Source: Bradyrhizobium nitroreducens | GTDB taxonomy: Bacteria > Pseudomonadota > Alphaproteobacteria > Rhizobiales > Xanthobacteraceae | Direction of reading: 5' to 3' | Assembly (NCBI RefSeq): GCF_002776695.1 | Contig: NZ_LFJC01000003.1 | Span: 125,573 to 189,572 of the forward strand | Length of the DNA stretch: 64,000 bases | Shown here: piece by piece, positions 54,427 to 63,799 of the stretch | Layout of the letters: each line of letters starts with the position of its first letter | How positions within the stretch are numbered: position 1 is the stretch's first letter | Position numbers and translations under genes: made by a program | The notes under the pieces: generated by a model | Told to the model about the DNA's origin: nothing | Databases searched by the model: none | The model's input: the letters and a program-made list of their open reading frames with translations, nothing else

Positions 54427-54867
54427 TTACACAGGCGGAATACCATCCGGAGGGCTCTCGTCAAACCCGTGCATGCGCAGAGCCCATTGCAAGCCGACCA
54501 CAGCTCCCTTGACCGGCTGCAGCAGTGCGAGCGAGGCCACGAAGGTGAACGGCAGATAGGCCGCGAAGCTGATCCAGACCGGTGTCGAATAATTGGTCTC
54601 GATCCAGAGGACCGCCGGCACCACGATGTGGCCGACGATGACGATGACGAGATAGGCGGGCAGGTCATCGGCGCGGTGCGGCGTGAAATCGAGACCGCAT
54701 TTGGCGCAATTGTCTGATGTCTTCAGGAAAGCGCGGAACAGCTTTCCCTGGCCGCAGCGCGGGCAGCGGCCGCGAAAGCCGCGCCTCATGGCGGCAAAGA
54801 CGTCGCGCTTCTCGACGAGGCCGTCCTCGCGCGTCCAGATTTTTGGAGCCGTGCTCATTGTCACCAT
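54427..54867 (-). CDS. DUF983 family membrane protein
   Basis: A 146-residue protein with a Cys motif CPRCGQGKLFRAFLKTSDNCAKCG near the start (four Cys, likely one zinc) and two membrane helices (AYLVIVIVGHIVVPAVLW and FVASLALLQPVKGAVVGLQW). DUF983 proteins have no proven role but co-occur with respiratory genes in some bacteria. Its ATG overlaps the rnr stop region by seven bases; an alternative ATG at 54858 would remove the overlap. Confidence 0.88.
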   Translation of the reverse strand: MVTMSTAPKIWTREDGLVEKRDVFAAMRRGFRGRCPRCGQGKLFRAFLKTSDNCAKCGLDFTPHRADDLPAYLVIVIVGHIVVPAVLWIETNYSTPVWISFAAYLPFTFVASLALLQPVKGAVVGLQWALRMHGFDESPPDGIPPV

Positions 54868-57215
54868 GCCTTGCCCTTCTTGCCCTTACCCTTGCTCTTG
54901 TTTCCCCTGGCCTTTTTCCCTTTGCCGGATTTTTGCTTCGCCGGCTTGCGTTTTTTATCCGGGCTGCGGCCGGGATGGGCCTTGAACGAGGGGCGGCGTT
55001 GCGGGTTGGGACGCCCGCGGTCGCGCGGCGCAGTCTCGCTTGCCGACCCCAGCAGCTCGAAGCGTAGCGCGCCGGCGATGGGAGCGGCTTCGATCAGGCG
55101 GACGTCGACGACGTCGCCGAGCTGATACATGGTGCGGCTGCGCGTGCCGACCAGGGCGTGCCGGCCCTCGTCATAGTTGAAATATTCCGTGCCGAGGGAT
55201 CGGATCGGGATCAGTCCGTCGGCGCCGGTCTCGGAGAGCTTCACGAACAGGCCGGCGCGGGTGACGCCGGAGACGCGGCCCTGGAAGCTCGCGCCGATGC
55301 GATCGGCGAGGTGATGGGCGATGAGCCGGTCCACGGTCTCGCGTTCCGCCTTCATCGCGCGCCGTTCGGTCAGCGAGATGTGCGCGGCGACTTCGCTCAG
55401 GGTCTCGGGCGTCTCGCTGTCGGGCAGGGCGCCTTCGCCGAGCCCGAGCGCGCGGACCAGCGCGCGGTGCACGACGAGGTCGGCATAGCGGCGGATCGGC
55501 GAGGTGAAATGCGCGTAGCGGCGCAAATTCAGGCCGAAATGTCCGTAATTCTCGGAGGAATACTCCGCCTGGGCCTGGGCGCGCAGCACGACCTCGGAGA
55601 CCAGCGGGTAATAATCATGGCCTTCGAGCTGGGCCAGCACGCGGTTGAACAGCGTCGGACGCAGCGCGCCGGATTTGGCGAAGGGGACGTCGAGCGTCTC
55701 CAGGAACTCCGAGAGCGCGTGGACCTTCTCCAGCGTCGGCTCGTCATGCACGCGGTAGATCAGCGGGAGCGACTTCTTCTCCAGCATCTCGGCTGCCGCG
55801 ACATTGGCGAGGATCATGAACTCCTCGATCAGCTTGTGCGCATCGAGGCGCTCAGGCACCACGACGCGGTCGACCGTGCCGTCGCTCTTCAGCAGGATCT
55901 TGCGCTCGGGCAGGTCGAGATTGAGCGGATCGCGCTCGTCGCGGGCGCGCTTGGCGCAGGCATAGGCGGCGTAGAGCGGCCTCAGGATCGGATCGAGCAG
56001 GGGGCCGGTGGTGTCGTCGGGCCGTCCGTCGATCGCGGCCTGTGCCTGCGCGTAGCTGAGCTTGGCGGCCGAGCGCATCAGGATGCGATGAAAACTGTGC
56101 GAGCGCTTGCGGCCGTCGGGGCCGAGCACCATGCGCACCGCGAGCGCGCCGCGCGGCTCGCCCGGCACCAGCGAGCAGAGATTGTTGGAGATGCGCTCGG
56201 GCAGCATCGGCACGACGCGATCCGGGAAATAGACCGAGTTGCCGCGATCGAGCGCGTCACGGTCGAGCGCGGTGCCCGGCCGCACGTAGAAGCTGACATC
56301 GGCAATCGCGACGTTGACGATGAAGCCGCCTTTGTTGTTGGGATCGTTATCCGGCTGCGCGTGCACCGCGTCGTCGTGATCCTTGGCGTCGGGTGGATCG
56401 ATGGTGAGAAGCGGCACGTCGCGCCAGTCCTCGCGGCCCTTCAAATTGGCTGGCTCGGCGGCTTCCGCCTCGCGCTCCGCGGCGGGGGAGAATTGCAGCG
56501 GAATCTCGTGGGCGTAGATCGCGATCAGGCTGATCGCCTTCTCCGATTTGACCGAGCCGAGCTTCTCCTTCACGCGGCCCGAGGCGAGGCCAAAGCTGCG
56601 CGTACGGACGATGTCGACGCTGACGAGATCGCCGTCCTGCGCACCCTTGGTGTCGGCAGCGGCGATGTTGAGCTCGCGGTCCGCCATCTTCTTGTCGACG
56701 GGCACGAGCCGTCCGCCGCCTTCGGGAAGCTCGCGGAACACGCCGAGGATGCGGCTCTTGGCCTTGTCGAACACCTTGATGACGCGGCCGCGATATTGCG
56801 GCCCTTCGGCCTCGTTGGTCGGCTCGACGCGCAACAGCGCGCGGTCGCCGACGCCGGCGGCGGTGCCGGGCTTGGGCCGGCGCGGCATCTCGATGATGAT
56901 CTTGGGCGGCTCGCCGTTCTCGACCTCGTCCCATTCGGTGGGGGAGGCGATCAGCTCGCCGTCGCCGTCACGGCCGGTGATGTCGGCGACCAGGGTCGGC
57001 GGCAGCGCGTCCGGCTCGGACACCTTGTGACGTTTCTTCTTGATGGTACCGTCGTCGGCGAGCTCGCGCAGCATGCGCTTGAGCTCGACGCGATCGGCGT
57101 TCTTCAGGCCGAACTCGCGCGCAATTTCGCGGGTCCCGACCTTTCCGGGATTTGCCTTGATGAAGGCGACGATGGCTTGCCGGTCGGGAAAGCCACGGTC
57201 ATTCTTGCGTTTCAC
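54861..57215 (-). CDS. rnr: Ribonuclease R
   Basis: RNase R is a processive 3'-5' exoribonuclease that also unwinds structured RNA. The order is helix-turn-helix/cold-shock domains, the RNB catalytic domain with DPPDAKDHDDAVHA (metal-binding Asp cluster), then S1 and a lysine-rich tail (GRSPDKKRKPAKQKSGKGKK...). The 784 residues are usual. It starts at GTG 57215, 20 bp after the topA stop. The gene order topA-rnr-DUF983-NUDIX suggests one transcript. Confidence 0.95.
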   Translation of the reverse strand: MKRKNDRGFPDRQAIVAFIKANPGKVGTREIAREFGLKNADRVELKRMLRELADDGTIKKKRHKVSEPDALPPTLVADITGRDGDGELIASPTEWDEVENGEPPKIIIEMPRRPKPGTAAGVGDRALLRVEPTNEAEGPQYRGRVIKVFDKAKSRILGVFRELPEGGGRLVPVDKKMADRELNIAAADTKGAQDGDLVSVDIVRTRSFGLASGRVKEKLGSVKSEKAISLIAIYAHEIPLQFSPAAEREAEAAEPANLKGREDWRDVPLLTIDPPDAKDHDDAVHAQPDNDPNNKGGFIVNVAIADVSFYVRPGTALDRDALDRGNSVYFPDRVVPMLPERISNNLCSLVPGEPRGALAVRMVLGPDGRKRSHSFHRILMRSAAKLSYAQAQAAIDGRPDDTTGPLLDPILRPLYAAYACAKRARDERDPLNLDLPERKILLKSDGTVDRVVVPERLDAHKLIEEFMILANVAAAEMLEKKSLPLIYRVHDEPTLEKVHALSEFLETLDVPFAKSGALRPTLFNRVLAQLEGHDYYPLVSEVVLRAQAQAEYSSENYGHFGLNLRRYAHFTSPIRRYADLVVHRALVRALGLGEGALPDSETPETLSEVAAHISLTERRAMKAERETVDRLIAHHLADRIGASFQGRVSGVTRAGLFVKLSETGADGLIPIRSLGTEYFNYDEGRHALVGTRSRTMYQLGDVVDVRLIEAAPIAGALRFELLGSASETAPRDRGRPNPQRRPSFKAHPGRSPDKKRKPAKQKSGKGKKARGNKSKGKGKKGKAW

Positions 57216-57235
57216 TTAACCTCTAATTCTTGATC

Positions 57236-59986
57236 TCAAGTCTTGCCGGCACTCTTCTTGGCCGGAGCCTTGGTGGCGGCGGACTTGGTCGGCGACGTCT
57301 TCGCCGTCGATGCCACGCCGGCGCGCGCCTTGCTGGTGGATTCGGATTTGGTTTTGGCCGCGGCTTTCTTCGCGGCCGGTTTCTTCGGCTTCGGTGCGGT
57401 GTCCTCGCCGTCCGCAGCCTTCTTCGCCTTGGCGGGTTTGGCCGCCTTCTTCGCCTTGGTCTTGCCGCCGCCCTTTCCGCCACCCTTGGCCGCGCGCTCG
57501 TCGATCAGCGCGATCGCCTGCGCCAGCGTGACGGTGTCCTTTTCGAACTCGGCCGGGATGGTCGCGTTGACGCCACCGGCGGTGACATAGGCGCCGTAAC
57601 GGCCGCTCTTCACGGTGACGGTGCCGAGCGTGGGATGATCGCCGATTGCCTTGCCGGGATCGGCGCCGAAGCGGCGGCTCGGGCCCTTGGCGACCTTTTC
57701 CGCGATCAGCGTGACCGCGCGGTTGAGACCGATGTCGAAGACTTCGTCGCCGCTCTCGAGGCTGGCATAGGTCTTCTCGTGCTTCACGAACGGCCCGAAG
57801 CGGCCGAGGCCGGCCGTGATCGGCTGACCGGTCTCCGGATGCTTGCCGATCTCGCGCGGCAGTGACAGCAGCTTCAATGCAAGCTCGAGCTCGACATCGC
57901 CGGGCGAGGTGCCCTTCGGGATGCCTGCGCGCTTCGGCTTCTCGCCTTCTTCGTAATCCTTGGGCTCGCCGAGCTGGATATAGGGCCCGAAGCGGCCGGC
58001 CTTGACCCAGACATCGCGCCCCGTCTCAGGATCCTGGCCGAGCGAACGGTCGGCGGTGGCTTCGCCGTCGGCGGCGAGCTGGCGGGTGTAGCGGCACTCC
58101 GGATAGTTCGAGCAGCCGACGAAGGCGCCGAACTTGCCGGCCTTCAGATTCAGCCGCCCATTGCCGCAGCTCGGGCACTGCCTGATGTCGCCGCCATCCG
58201 CGCGCGGCGGATAGATGTGCTGGCCCAGCATGTCGTCGAGCACGTCGAGGACCTGCGCGACGCGCAGGTCCTTGATCTCGTCGACGGCGCCGATGAAGCC
58301 GGTCCAGAAATCCTTCAGAACCTGCTGCCAGGAGATCTCGTTGTTGGAGATGCGGTCGAGCTGCTCTTCCAGATTGGCGGTGAAGTCGTATTCGACGTAG
58401 CGGCTGAAGAAACTTTCGAGGAACGCAACCACGACGCGGCCCTTGTCCTCGCCGTGCAGGCGCTTCTTCTCCAGCTTGACGTAGCCGCGGTCCTTGAGGA
58501 CCTGGAGGATCGAGGCATAGGTCGAGGGCCGGCCGATGCCGAGCTCTTCCATGCGCTTGACCAGCGAAGCCTCGGAGAAGCGGGGCGGCGGCTCGGTGAA
58601 ATGCTGCGTGACAGACAGCGATTGCCGCTTCAGCGCGTCGTTCGGGCTCATCGCGGGCAGGCGGCGGGAGTCCTCGTCCTCCTCGTCGTCGCGGCCTTCC
58701 TGATAGAGCGCGAGGAAGCCGTCGAACTTGACGACCTGGCCGGTGGCGCGCAGCTCCAGCGTGCGACCGCCCGCCTTCGCGGTGATGTCGACGGTGGTGC
58801 GCTCCAGCTCGGCCGATTCCATCTGGCTGGCGATGGTGCGCTTCCAGATCAGCTCGTAGAGCCGGGCCTGATCGGCATCGAGCTTGCGGCTCATGCTGTC
58901 GGGGCGGCGGGACATGTCGGTCGGGCGGATCGCTTCGTGCGCTTCCTGGGCGTTCTTGGCCTTGGCCTGGTACTGGCGCGGGGCCTCCGGCACATAGGCG
59001 TTGCCGTAATCCTCGCCGATCACCTTGCGCGCCTGGGTGATCGCCTCCGGGGCGATCTGCACGCCGTCGGTACGCATATAAGTAATGAGTCCCGTGGTCT
59101 CGCCGCCGATGTCGATGCCCTCATAGAGGCGCTGGGCGATGCGCATGGTGTGCGCCGGCGCAAAGCCGTATTTGCGGCTGGCTTCCTGCTGCAGCGTCGA
59201 GGTGGTGAAGGGGGCCTGCGGATTGCGCCGGGCCGGTTTCGCGTCCACCGCGGTGACCGCATAGGCAGCCGCTTCCAGCGCCTTCTTGAAGTCGTCGGCT
59301 TCCGCGCCGGTTCCAATATCGAGGCGCTGGATCTTCTTGCCGTCGGCGCCGACGAGGCGGGCCTCGAACGCATCGCCGCGCGGGGTCAGCAGGGTCGCGA
59401 TCAGCGACCAATATTCCCGCGGCACGAATTTCTCGATCTCCAGCTCGCGGTCGCAGACAAGGCGCAGTGCCACCGACTGCACGCGGCCGGCCGAGCGGGC
59501 ACCGGGCAGCTTGCGCCACAGCACGGGGGAGAGGGTGAAGCCGACGAGGTAGTCCAGCGCGCGGCGCGCCATATAGGCGTCGACCAGCGCGCCGTCGATC
59601 TGGCGCGGATGCTTCATCGCGTCCGTGACGGCCTGCTTGGTGATGGCGTTGAACACCACGCGCTCGATCTTCTGATCCTTCAGCGCGCGCTTCTCCTTCA
59701 TGACCTCCAGCACGTGCCAGGAGATGGCCTCGCCCTCACGATCAGGGTCGGTCGCCAGAATCAGGCGGTCGGCACCCTTCAGGGACTTGGCGATGTCGTT
59801 GAGCCGGCCGGCCGCCTTGGGGTCGACCTCCCAGATCATCTTGAAATTGCTGTCGGGATCGACGGAGCCGTTCTTCGCAGGCAAGTCCCGGACATGGCCG
59901 AACGAGGCCAGAACCTCATAGGACGAGCCCAAATATTTGTTGATCGTCTTGGCTTTCGCCGGCGACTCCACAATGACGATATTCAT
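57236..59986 (-). CDS. topA: DNA topoisomerase I
   Basis: TopA relaxes negative supercoils. From ATG 59986 it has 916 residues: TOPRIM (MNIVIVESPAKAKTINKYLG, and the ATDPDREGEAISWH triad), the core with catalytic Tyr303 in ITYMRTDGV, one four-Cys zinc finger (CPSCG and CSNYPEC), Topo_C repeats, and an Ala/Lys-rich tail (KAKKAAKPAKAKK). The more upstream start at 60151 would add an unlikely 55 residues. In alphaproteobacteria topA follows dprA; here 3.8 kb separate them. Confidence 0.95.
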   Translation of the reverse strand: MNIVIVESPAKAKTINKYLGSSYEVLASFGHVRDLPAKNGSVDPDSNFKMIWEVDPKAAGRLNDIAKSLKGADRLILATDPDREGEAISWHVLEVMKEKRALKDQKIERVVFNAITKQAVTDAMKHPRQIDGALVDAYMARRALDYLVGFTLSPVLWRKLPGARSAGRVQSVALRLVCDRELEIEKFVPREYWSLIATLLTPRGDAFEARLVGADGKKIQRLDIGTGAEADDFKKALEAAAYAVTAVDAKPARRNPQAPFTTSTLQQEASRKYGFAPAHTMRIAQRLYEGIDIGGETTGLITYMRTDGVQIAPEAITQARKVIGEDYGNAYVPEAPRQYQAKAKNAQEAHEAIRPTDMSRRPDSMSRKLDADQARLYELIWKRTIASQMESAELERTTVDITAKAGGRTLELRATGQVVKFDGFLALYQEGRDDEEDEDSRRLPAMSPNDALKRQSLSVTQHFTEPPPRFSEASLVKRMEELGIGRPSTYASILQVLKDRGYVKLEKKRLHGEDKGRVVVAFLESFFSRYVEYDFTANLEEQLDRISNNEISWQQVLKDFWTGFIGAVDEIKDLRVAQVLDVLDDMLGQHIYPPRADGGDIRQCPSCGNGRLNLKAGKFGAFVGCSNYPECRYTRQLAADGEATADRSLGQDPETGRDVWVKAGRFGPYIQLGEPKDYEEGEKPKRAGIPKGTSPGDVELELALKLLSLPREIGKHPETGQPITAGLGRFGPFVKHEKTYASLESGDEVFDIGLNRAVTLIAEKVAKGPSRRFGADPGKAIGDHPTLGTVTVKSGRYGAYVTAGGVNATIPAEFEKDTVTLAQAIALIDERAAKGGGKGGGKTKAKKAAKPAKAKKAADGEDTAPKPKKPAAKKAAAKTKSESTSKARAGVASTAKTSPTKSAATKAPAKKSAGKT

Positions 59987-60213
59987 GTAGTTCCAGTAAC
60001 TTACGGGAAAATTGGGGGCCGAAAACGAAAGGACTCGGGTCGGCCGTTTCGCCCCGAACATGGGTGGTGAGACCTCCGCTGTCAAATCGAGGGGTGTTGA
60101 AGCCCTCCCAAATGGGAAAAGTTTCATATCGAGAAAGTTGCAAAATACCACCTTGGAGTTGCGGCCGATGTCGGCGTAATGTTTCCGCGGGGCATGGATT
60201 CGGGTGGGGTCTG

Positions 60214-60453
60214 GTGACTAGGCCGGGAAAGAAACGGGCGCGCGCCGCATCAGGCGTGCCGGGAGGCTCACGTCACGAGGAACCGGGGGAGGGGGGCGCG
60301 GACGAGGCCGTCGCCTTCATCGCCGAGCAGGTCGGTGCGTTGCGCAAGCTCGCCGAGCGTCACAAGCTCGATGTCCTGCATTATCTCCTGGGCATGACCA
60401 AGCTGGAAGCCGACGAGCATTTGCGGCTGCGGACCAAGCGCAAGCTGTCGTGA
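60214..60453 (+). CDS. Short hypothetical protein divergent from topA
   Basis: From GTG 60214, with a GGTGGGG site closely upstream, the frame gives 79 residues ending in AFIAEQVGALRKLAERHKLDVLHYLLGMTKLEADEHLRL, a helical core of a type I recall from rhizobial hypothetical proteins. The N-terminal part is Arg/Gly-rich and disordered. It is divergent from topA. The real gene may start a little earlier or later. Confidence 0.6.
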   Translation: MTRPGKKRARAASGVPGGSRHEEPGEGGADEAVAFIAEQVGALRKLAERHKLDVLHYLLGMTKLEADEHLRLRTKRKLS

Positions 60454-60507
60454 CGGACTCGGTAGAATACGGGTGAACCGTCAGGACGCAGGCGCGACCA
60501 AGCCTAC

Positions 60508-60852
60508 GTGAAGAATGCATCCAATCCCCCGAGCCTCGCGGACAGGCTCCGCAATGATGTTCGGGGTTTTGTGATCATGGTGACATTGGTCGGAGGATTG
60601 ACTCTATGGTTCGCGACGATCGGCTTGACCGATAGGGTCGTCTATCGCGGTGTCGATCAATCCTGGTTCGATCCTGGTCTTGTTCATCTCAAGACGGACC
60701 CTGCCGGTCTTTATGCGATCGAGCGGAATGCGGACTTTGCCGCCATGAAGGTCGGCTGTGTCTACGATTTGAACTACGATGGGGAGTTTGGCCGGCGACG
60801 AGGCTCGAATCGCCTGAAGGCCGTGCGCAGGGCGACCTTGGTCAGATGCTAG
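60508..60852 (+). CDS. Hypothetical protein with one membrane helix
   Basis: A 114-residue frame starting at GTG 60508 (MKNASNPPSLADRLRNDV) with one membrane helix at about residues 20-42 (GFVIMVTLVGGLTLWFATIGL) and a Trp/Tyr/Asp-rich C-terminal half (VVYRGVDQSWFDPGLVHLKTDPAGLY). It follows the preceding small gene on the same strand after 54 bp. No family is recognised. Confidence 0.5.
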   Translation: MKNASNPPSLADRLRNDVRGFVIMVTLVGGLTLWFATIGLTDRVVYRGVDQSWFDPGLVHLKTDPAGLYAIERNADFAAMKVGCVYDLNYDGEFGRRRGSNRLKAVRRATLVRC

Positions 60853-60901
60853 CTGGCAGCCCTGCGACCCTCGACGGTGTGCGAAAAACTCGCCGGCAGG
60901 A

Positions 60902-61381
60902 TCATGCCGATCGTCGTCGCGCGGACCGGGGTTTCAGCGTGGTGTCGGCCGGCGTGAGCAGCCGCCCATCCTCCGCGCGCATTTCCAGCTTCTTCACTGG
61001 GCGGCCTTTTTCTCGATCCACCAAGATCGTTGCGATCTCCTCGGGGCGGTCGTCGAACTCCTCGCTCCATTGCCGCAGCGCCACCAGGATCGGGAAGGTG
61101 CCGCGGCCCTTCGGTGTCAGCACATATTCCTGATAGGCGCTGCCGTCGGAGGCGGGCGCGGTCGCCAGGATGCCGCGGTCGACCAGTGCGCGCAGCCGCG
61201 CCGACAGGATGTTCTTCGCCATGCCGAGCTTGTTCTGAAACTCGCCGAAGCGGCGCAGCCCAAACAGCGCCTCGCGGATGATCAGCAGCGACCACCAGTC
61301 GCCGAGCGCGTCCAGCGACCTCGCGATCGGGCAGGCATCGCCCTCGAAGCTCGTTCGTTTCACCATCGTCGTCTGTCCCAT
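60902..61381 (-). CDS. HxlR-family regulator, probably of the divergent SDR gene
   Basis: A 159-residue winged-helix regulator of the HxlR type with CPIARSLDALGDWWSLLIIREALFG at the front and RRFGEFQNKLGMAKNILSARLRALVDRGI in the recognition region, and a Cys at the start of this core. HxlR/YodB proteins sense electrophiles or quinones through such a Cys. ATG 61381 (MGQTTMVKRTS) was chosen; ATG 61366 is also possible. It is divergent from the SDR gene with a large palindrome between them. Confidence 0.9.
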   Translation of the reverse strand: MGQTTMVKRTSFEGDACPIARSLDALGDWWSLLIIREALFGLRRFGEFQNKLGMAKNILSARLRALVDRGILATAPASDGSAYQEYVLTPKGRGTFPILVALRQWSEEFDDRPEEIATILVDREKGRPVKKLEMRAEDGRLLTPADTTLKPRSARRRSA

Positions 61382-61422
61382 TCGCGTTCGCACGATTGCC
61401 GGGCCGATCACGCGCTTGTGTG

Positions 61423-61475
61423 GTTGCATCATAAAACCAAATGCCCTAGATGGCAATCTAGTTTCATAATGCAAC
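61423..61475. promoter_or_regulatory. Nested palindrome between HxlR and SDR genes
   Basis: CTAGAT-GGCA-ATCTAG (61446-61461) is a perfect 16-bp inverted repeat at the centre. It is flanked by GTTGCATCATAAAAC (61423-61437) and its near-inverted GTTTCATAATGCAAC (61461-61475, two mismatches). All lie in the divergent gap and make a good operator candidate for the HxlR regulator. Confidence 0.65.
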
Positions 61476-61489
61476 TACTGGAGGCGAGC

Positions 61490-62269
61490 GTGAGACTGAC
61501 AAACAAGACGGCCCTGATCACCGGCGGCAACAGCGGCATCGGGCTTGCGACGGCAAAGCTGTTCGTGGCGGAGGGCGCCAGGGTGGTGATCACCGGGCGC
61601 AACAAGGAGACGCTGGCGGCGGCGGCCAAAGAGCTGGGGCCGAATGCGCTCGCGCTCGTCGCCGATGTGACCGACATCGCAGCGACGGAAGCCGCGATCA
61701 GGCAGGGCGCCGAAAAGTTCGGCAAGTTCGACATCGTGTTCGCCAATGCCGGCATTCCCGGCGCCGGAGGCACGCCGCTCGGTTCGGCGAAGCTGGAGGT
61801 GTTCGAGAAGGTCATCAGCACCAACCTGACCGGCGTATTCTTCACGGTGCAGTCGGCGCTGCCTTACCTCAACGACAACGCTTCGATCATCCTCAACGGC
61901 TCGGTGATCTCCGTGCTCGGGATTCCCGGCTACTCCGCTTACGGCGCGGCGAAAGCCGGCGTGCGGGCGATGGCGCGGATCATGGCCTCGGAGTTGTCGC
62001 CGCGCGGCATCCGCGTCAACGTGGTTGCGCCCGGCGCAATCCGCACGCCGATCTGGGGCGCGGCGATCGCAACGCCGGAAGCGGAGAAGGCGTTCGAGAA
62101 GCGGATCGGGTTGTCCACGCCTCTCGGGCGTATTGGTGAACCGGATCACGTCTCCAAGACTGTGCTGTTCCTCGCCTCCGACGATGCCGCGCATATCCAG
62201 GGCCAGGAGATCTTCGTCGATGGCGGCGCAGTTGCCGCTCCGGCCGGCGCGCCGATCTATTGCGGTTGA
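61490..62269 (+). CDS. SDR-family oxidoreductase under HxlR control
   Basis: A 259-residue classical short-chain dehydrogenase with TGGNSGIG in the cofactor loop, the NAG in FANAGIPGAGG, Ser in LNGSVISV and the active-site YGAAK. The substrate is unknown. GGAGG five bases before GTG 61490 decides for that start over ATG 61469. It is divergent from an HxlR regulator, a common pairing in which the regulator responds to reactive carbonyls or quinones. Confidence 0.92.
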   Translation: MRLTNKTALITGGNSGIGLATAKLFVAEGARVVITGRNKETLAAAAKELGPNALALVADVTDIAATEAAIRQGAEKFGKFDIVFANAGIPGAGGTPLGSAKLEVFEKVISTNLTGVFFTVQSALPYLNDNASIILNGSVISVLGIPGYSAYGAAKAGVRAMARIMASELSPRGIRVNVVAPGAIRTPIWGAAIATPEAEKAFEKRIGLSTPLGRIGEPDHVSKTVLFLASDDAAHIQGQEIFVDGGAVAAPAGAPIYCG

Positions 62270-62443
62270 TCGATTCAAACAAAATTGAATCCATCCGGCG
62301 CCACACGCAGGTTGCGCCGGATGGTTCCCTCGTCTTGCGAGGCGTATTTTCTGAACCTTTGCGTGAAGCGTTGAACCTTCGCTTGCGCTGCAAAGACATT
62401 TTTACGGGCAGGGGTCACGAGACTCATTTTCAGGGAGCCCGCG

Positions 62444-62626
62444 ATGCCAAAGGCAGCTCGCATTTTTTCGTCGATTTCAGCACCGCGCATTTACAGCGAA
62501 CGTTCCGCCATTCCCGCCAAACGCTCCGACATGTCCGAGTTCATCGGGGTGGCGCTTTTCGCCGGCATCGGCCTGTTCATTTCGCTGGTCGCCGTCATCC
62601 TCGGCATTCAGGGCGCCTGGTTTTAG
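62444..62626 (+). CDS. 60-residue single-span membrane protein
   Basis: ATG 62444 follows GGGAG. The C-terminal half is a membrane helix (FIGVALFAGIGLFISLVAVILGIQGAWF) ending near the C-terminus, after a positively charged N-terminus. A shorter form from ATG 62531 is possible. Nothing else is known. It is between the SDR and azoreductase genes. Confidence 0.5.
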   Translation: MPKAARIFSSISAPRIYSERSAIPAKRSDMSEFIGVALFAGIGLFISLVAVILGIQGAWF

Positions 62627-62684
62627 CCTGATCGACCTGTCAGCCGCCGCCGGAATCCGGCTGCGGCTGTTGTCAGCGTGAGGC

Positions 62685-63293
62685 TCAGGCCGCGCGCAGG
62701 CTGGTGGCCGACTGAAGCGCGCCGGCGATCGCCTTTTCGCGGTGTTCGGGCCCGACCTGGATGCCGTCTGCGGAGATGAATTCGGGATTGGTAATGCCGA
62801 TGAACCCGAACACCCAGCGCAGATAGGTTTCGAGATGCTCGCCAGCGGCGTATGGCGTCTCCGCGCCGTAATAGCCGCCGCGCGAGATCGCCACGATCAC
62901 GCGCTTGCCGCCGGCGAGACCCTCGGGGCCGGCCGCGCCATACTTAAATGTCTTCCCAGCCACCAGGATGCGATCGATCCAGGCCTTGAGCTGGCTCGGG
63001 ATGGTGAAATTGTACATGGGCGCGCCGATCACGACGGTGTCGGCATCGAGGAACTCGTTCAGCACGGCCGCGCTCGCGGCAAGGTCCGGGCCGAGCTCTG
63101 CGGGCGCGGGCGCGCCTTGCGCGGCGGCGAGGTGCGAGCCCGAGAGGTGCGCGAGCGGCGTCTGGGTCAGATCGCGGTAGACGATTTCGAGCGAGGGGCT
63201 CGCCTGGCGGAGCCGGTCGACGATGGCGGCGGAGACCTGCCGGGACACGGAGTGGGGGCCGAGCACGCTGGAGTCGATATGGAGGAGTTTCAT
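62685..63293 (-). CDS. azoR: FMN-dependent NADH-azoreductase (AzoR)
   Basis: AzoR reduces azo compounds and quinones with NADH in the cytoplasm through a bound FMN. The 202 residues fit a flavodoxin-like fold: [23 protein letters not shown] at the start, the FMN phosphate loop with SVSRQ, and [23 protein letters not shown]. It is divergent from an HxlR regulator, and in Bacillus subtilis YodB (HxlR) controls azoR1 in response to quinones, so a similar control is likely. Confidence 0.94.
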   Translation of the reverse strand: MKLLHIDSSVLGPHSVSRQVSAAIVDRLRQASPSLEIVYRDLTQTPLAHLSGSHLAAAQGAPAPAELGPDLAASAAVLNEFLDADTVVIGAPMYNFTIPSQLKAWIDRILVAGKTFKYGAAGPEGLAGGKRVIVAISRGGYYGAETPYAAGEHLETYLRWVFGFIGITNPEFISADGIQVGPEHREKAIAGALQSATSLRAA

Positions 63294-63376
63294 TCGGGGT
63301 CACCTTGGTATAAGTTTGTAACCAGCGCTACATGAGTGACTGTCGAAATCCCCGCAAGAACGCACTTTTTTGAGCC
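63294..63376. promoter_or_regulatory. Divergent azoR/HxlR promoter region
   Basis: GGTATAAGTTTGTAACC (63307-63323) is an imperfect dyad of the GGTxAC...GTAACC kind that some HxlR regulators bind. The two promoters must share these 83 bp. The dyad is weak, so confidence is low. Confidence 0.35.
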
Positions 63377-63799
63377 ATGGGCACATTATTGAAACCTGAG
63401 AACACCGGTTTGCCTGCTCCGCCGAGGCCAACCGAGAGGCCCGATCCCAACCACTCCGATTGCCGCGACGTCGCCTCCGTGCTGTCCCGCGTCGGCGACA
63501 AATGGAGCGTGTTCGTGATCATGATGCTCAGCGACGGGCCGAAGCGCTTCAACGAGCTGAAGCGCATGATCAACGGCATCTCGCAGCGGATGCTGACCCT
63601 GACGCTGCGCGGACTCGAGCGTGACGGGCTGGTCACGCGCACGATCTTTCCGACCATCCCGCCGCGCGTGGACTACGAGCTGACCGATCTCGGCCGCGGG
63701 CTGCAACAACCGGTCAAAGCGCTCGGCGAGTGGGCGATCGCGCATCAGCAACAGATCGCTTCGGCGCGGGCGCGGTTTGACGAGCGCAACGATCGCTAG
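63377..63799 (+). CDS. HxlR-family regulator, probably of azoR
   Basis: A 140-residue HxlR/YodB-like winged-helix protein with [29 protein letters not shown] at the start of the core and [31 protein letters not shown] wing, [16 protein letters not shown]. The Cys at the beginning of the core matches the redox-sensitive Cys of YodB. It is divergent from azoR. Its stop overlaps the dprA stop on the other strand. Confidence 0.91.
   Translation: MGTLLKPENTGLPAPPRPTERPDPNHSDCRDVASVLSRVGDKWSVFVIMMLSDGPKRFNELKRMINGISQRMLTLTLRGLERDGLVTRTIFPTIPPRVDYELTDLGRGLQQPVKALGEWAIAHQQQIASARARFDERNDR

Noticed and set aside
55158..57233. 691-codon plus-strand frame opposite rnr
   Set aside because: Antisense shadow of a certain gene; no motif.
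58217..60070. 617-codon plus-strand frame opposite topA
   Set aside because: Antisense shadow of a certain gene; low-complexity Arg/Gly/Asp composition.
60655..60680. TTCGATCC stretch that resembles a tRNA T-arm
   Set aside because: No acceptor or anticodon stem surrounds it; it lies inside a small open frame.
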